Shown here: in pieces, positions 62,679 through 64,000 of the stretch
Position numbering within the stretch: the first letter of the stretch is position 1
Layout: each line of letters opens with the position of its first letter
Origin: Parelaphostrongylus tenuis
Lineage: Eukaryota > Nematoda > Chromadorea > Rhabditida > Metastrongylidae
Direction: 5' to 3'
NCBI GenBank assembly: GCA_019055375.1
Contig: JAHQIW010000269.1
Location: 62,001 to 126,000 of the forward strand
Length of the DNA: 64,000 nt
Notes under the pieces: model-generated
Databases searched by the model: none
Told to the model about the DNA's origin: nothing
What the model saw: only the letters and a program-made list of their open reading frames with translations
Translations under genes and position numbers: made by a program

Positions 62679-63577
62679 TTATCCGCACACTGTTTCAACC
62701 GCTTCAAAAACCGTACTTTTTGGTTGCCGTGGAGAGAAAAGATTTATGATTTTCCTAGCGATCTGGATTGGATCTCTCCTTTTTCCGTTGGCAAGCTCTT
62801 CTTGTATAGGCAGAGCTGTTGTCAATCTCGTAGCTAGACTGGATAGTGCAACTATTTCATGATGTGGTGAAGATGCAATCGCTTCATTCTTTGGAGTGCT
62901 AGCTTTTTTTGACTGTTTTTCCAGTAGATGACGGCGTGGACTCATTGGATGTCTTCGATTTTGTTGGTGTTTCAAGGTCGTCAAAGAAACTGTTCTTGAG
63001 ATGAGCAGTGACGTCTTCAAAATTCTCGTCGTTTTTCAAATTGACTAGGATCGGTATTGTGACTTTTGGTATAGTTGTGGTGATTTCGACTGTACTGCCT
63101 GTCTCGGATTCAACTGCGACGTTCTGGGTAGAGTTATTAACCACAGCAAACCTTGCGTCTATCTCACTTGCAAAGTTTGTTGACAAAGCAATATTTAGAT
63201 TTGCAGCTTCGTGATCACCTGCTTCTCTTAGATGACCTTAAAGTCGATAAATTTACTGAATGACGGAGTGAAAAAACAGCTGAGATTTGGAATTCAAAAC
63301 TAAGTGGAGAAACTCGCAGTGGATTGTTTACATGAATGTCTTCAATGTGATTCTAACTCGGCTTTTTCACTATGTGCTCAAGTGGACTAAAAACAACGAA
63401 AAGACGAAGAACTATACCTTGGTCATCAGTGCTTTCGTCGCTTGCCGCACTAAAAAGGATATCATTAAGAACCATCTTAGTGCTCTCAAAGGAAAAGAAA
63501 GACTTTCTTCCAAAAAGGCGAATAACTTACTTTGATAGTGCGACAAAGAGTAACACGAAATAGAGTATTCTTGTCAT
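62679..63577 (-). CDS. Small secreted acidic Ser/Thr-rich protein, three exons, one homopolymer frame slip
   Basis: I do not recognise the family. Exons are 63577-63531, 63449-63418 and 63236-62679, with GT..AG introns and matching phases (2, then 1). The first exon encodes a short hydrophobic signal peptide (MTRILYFVLLFVALS). The mature part starts with an acidic stretch (ASDESTDD), carries an Asn-Asn-Ser-Thr glycosylation motif, a Thr/Ile/Val-rich segment, a Ser/Thr/Lys-rich linker and a basic tail containing KRRDP and ARKIINLF. The frame shifts inside a run of seven T (62904-62910 on the plus strand): one reading stops just after it, the other continues for about 75 codons to a TAA. One base fewer in the run gives a single frame of about 211 residues. 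Supported by agreement of splice phase, signal peptide and composition rather than by homology. Confidence 0.68.
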
Positions 63578-63831
63578 ATGGACCGCAATCATTTACACTT
63601 GTTCCAGGTTGCCTTAGAATGTCCCAGCCTACGGCTACCGTTACTTATCCCTCTAAACAGAATAAAAAAATTAAGGAAAGAAGTTCTTCACTGGCATCAC
63701 GGGCTTTCTAATATGTCGATTATCTATGTATTTAGTGGTAGACAGATGAAATAGATCACTTTGCTCACTATTAGGCATCGAGCATTGAGAGCCAATAGTG
63801 TTAATACAGGAGTTGCATGCATGTGTACGGT

Positions 63832-64000
63832 CATATATATATATATATATATATATATTTATTATTTATTATTTATTTATTTATTTATTTATTTATATTT
63901 ATAATTATTTATTTATAACACATACTTATGTATGCACATATATCTGCATACGCGCATATATATGCATATATATATATATACTATATATATATATACGTAT
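63832..64000. repeat. AT-rich microsatellite at the window edge
   Basis: A (TA)n run, then (TTTA)n, then more (TA)n with ATGCATA units. It is cut by the end of the window. Confidence 0.95.

Noticed and set aside
1..64000. CRISPR arrays, bacterial operons, rRNA genes or viral genomes
   Set aside because: No regularly spaced repeats, ribosome binding sites, rRNA sequence or viral gene set is seen. The sequence is that of an animal nuclear genome.

Overview
This is nuclear DNA of an animal and very probably of a clade V (strongylid, perhaps hookworm) nematode. The evidence is AT-rich sequence with no bacterial gene layout, short exons with (T)TTCAG-type acceptors, a trans-splice-like acceptor two bases before a start codon, RTE-type LINEs of the kind common in strongylids, mariner relics, and many tRNA-derived or fold-back repeats. 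Most of the window is non-coding or repeat-derived; almost all long open frames outside the LINEs are chance frames.

The clearest host gene lies on the minus strand at 50703-62402. It encodes CstF-77 (CSTF3, nematode suf-1), the HAT-repeat scaffold of cleavage stimulation factor used in pre-mRNA 3' end formation. I could place 20 exons covering the whole protein from start to stop, with all 19 introns GT..AG. At least seven small indels nevertheless break the reading frame, in exons 2, 9, 10, 11 and 18. Just upstream on the same strand (62679-63577) is a three-exon gene for a small secreted acidic Ser/Thr-rich protein. It has one homopolymer frame slip. The 276-base spacing and the acceptor before the suf-1 ATG fit a nematode operon.

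The left 40 kb carries an unrecognised family of small secreted proteins with a fixed five-exon design. There are four complete but damaged copies: A (18044-20435, +), B (22291-24547, -), D (29062-30596, +) and C (37643-39151, -). A fifth locus, E (3836-3970, -), keeps only the last exon. A/B and D/C are two convergent tail-to-tail pairs, and within each pair the copies resemble each other most. Copy E sits in an old, diverged direct duplication of the C locus (about 3.7-6.2 kb matching 37.5-41.45 kb).

Mobile DNA: a degraded RTE LINE at 9.12-11.95 kb (+); a near full-length RTE at 12956-16310 (-) with a 14-bp target duplication and a mutated catalytic aspartate; another RTE at 45.55-48.88 kb (+); RTE fragments near 26.3 and 31.2 kb; three mariner relics near 1.3, 35.0 and 54.5 kb; tRNA-derived SINE-like units, several placed between inverted arms; long-arm fold-back elements; and TA microsatellites. 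The first 600 bases contain a very long hairpin of about 180-bp arms with a 14-nt loop.

Reading frames were assembled by eye from splice sites, coding phase and remembered family features. No alignment or search was run.
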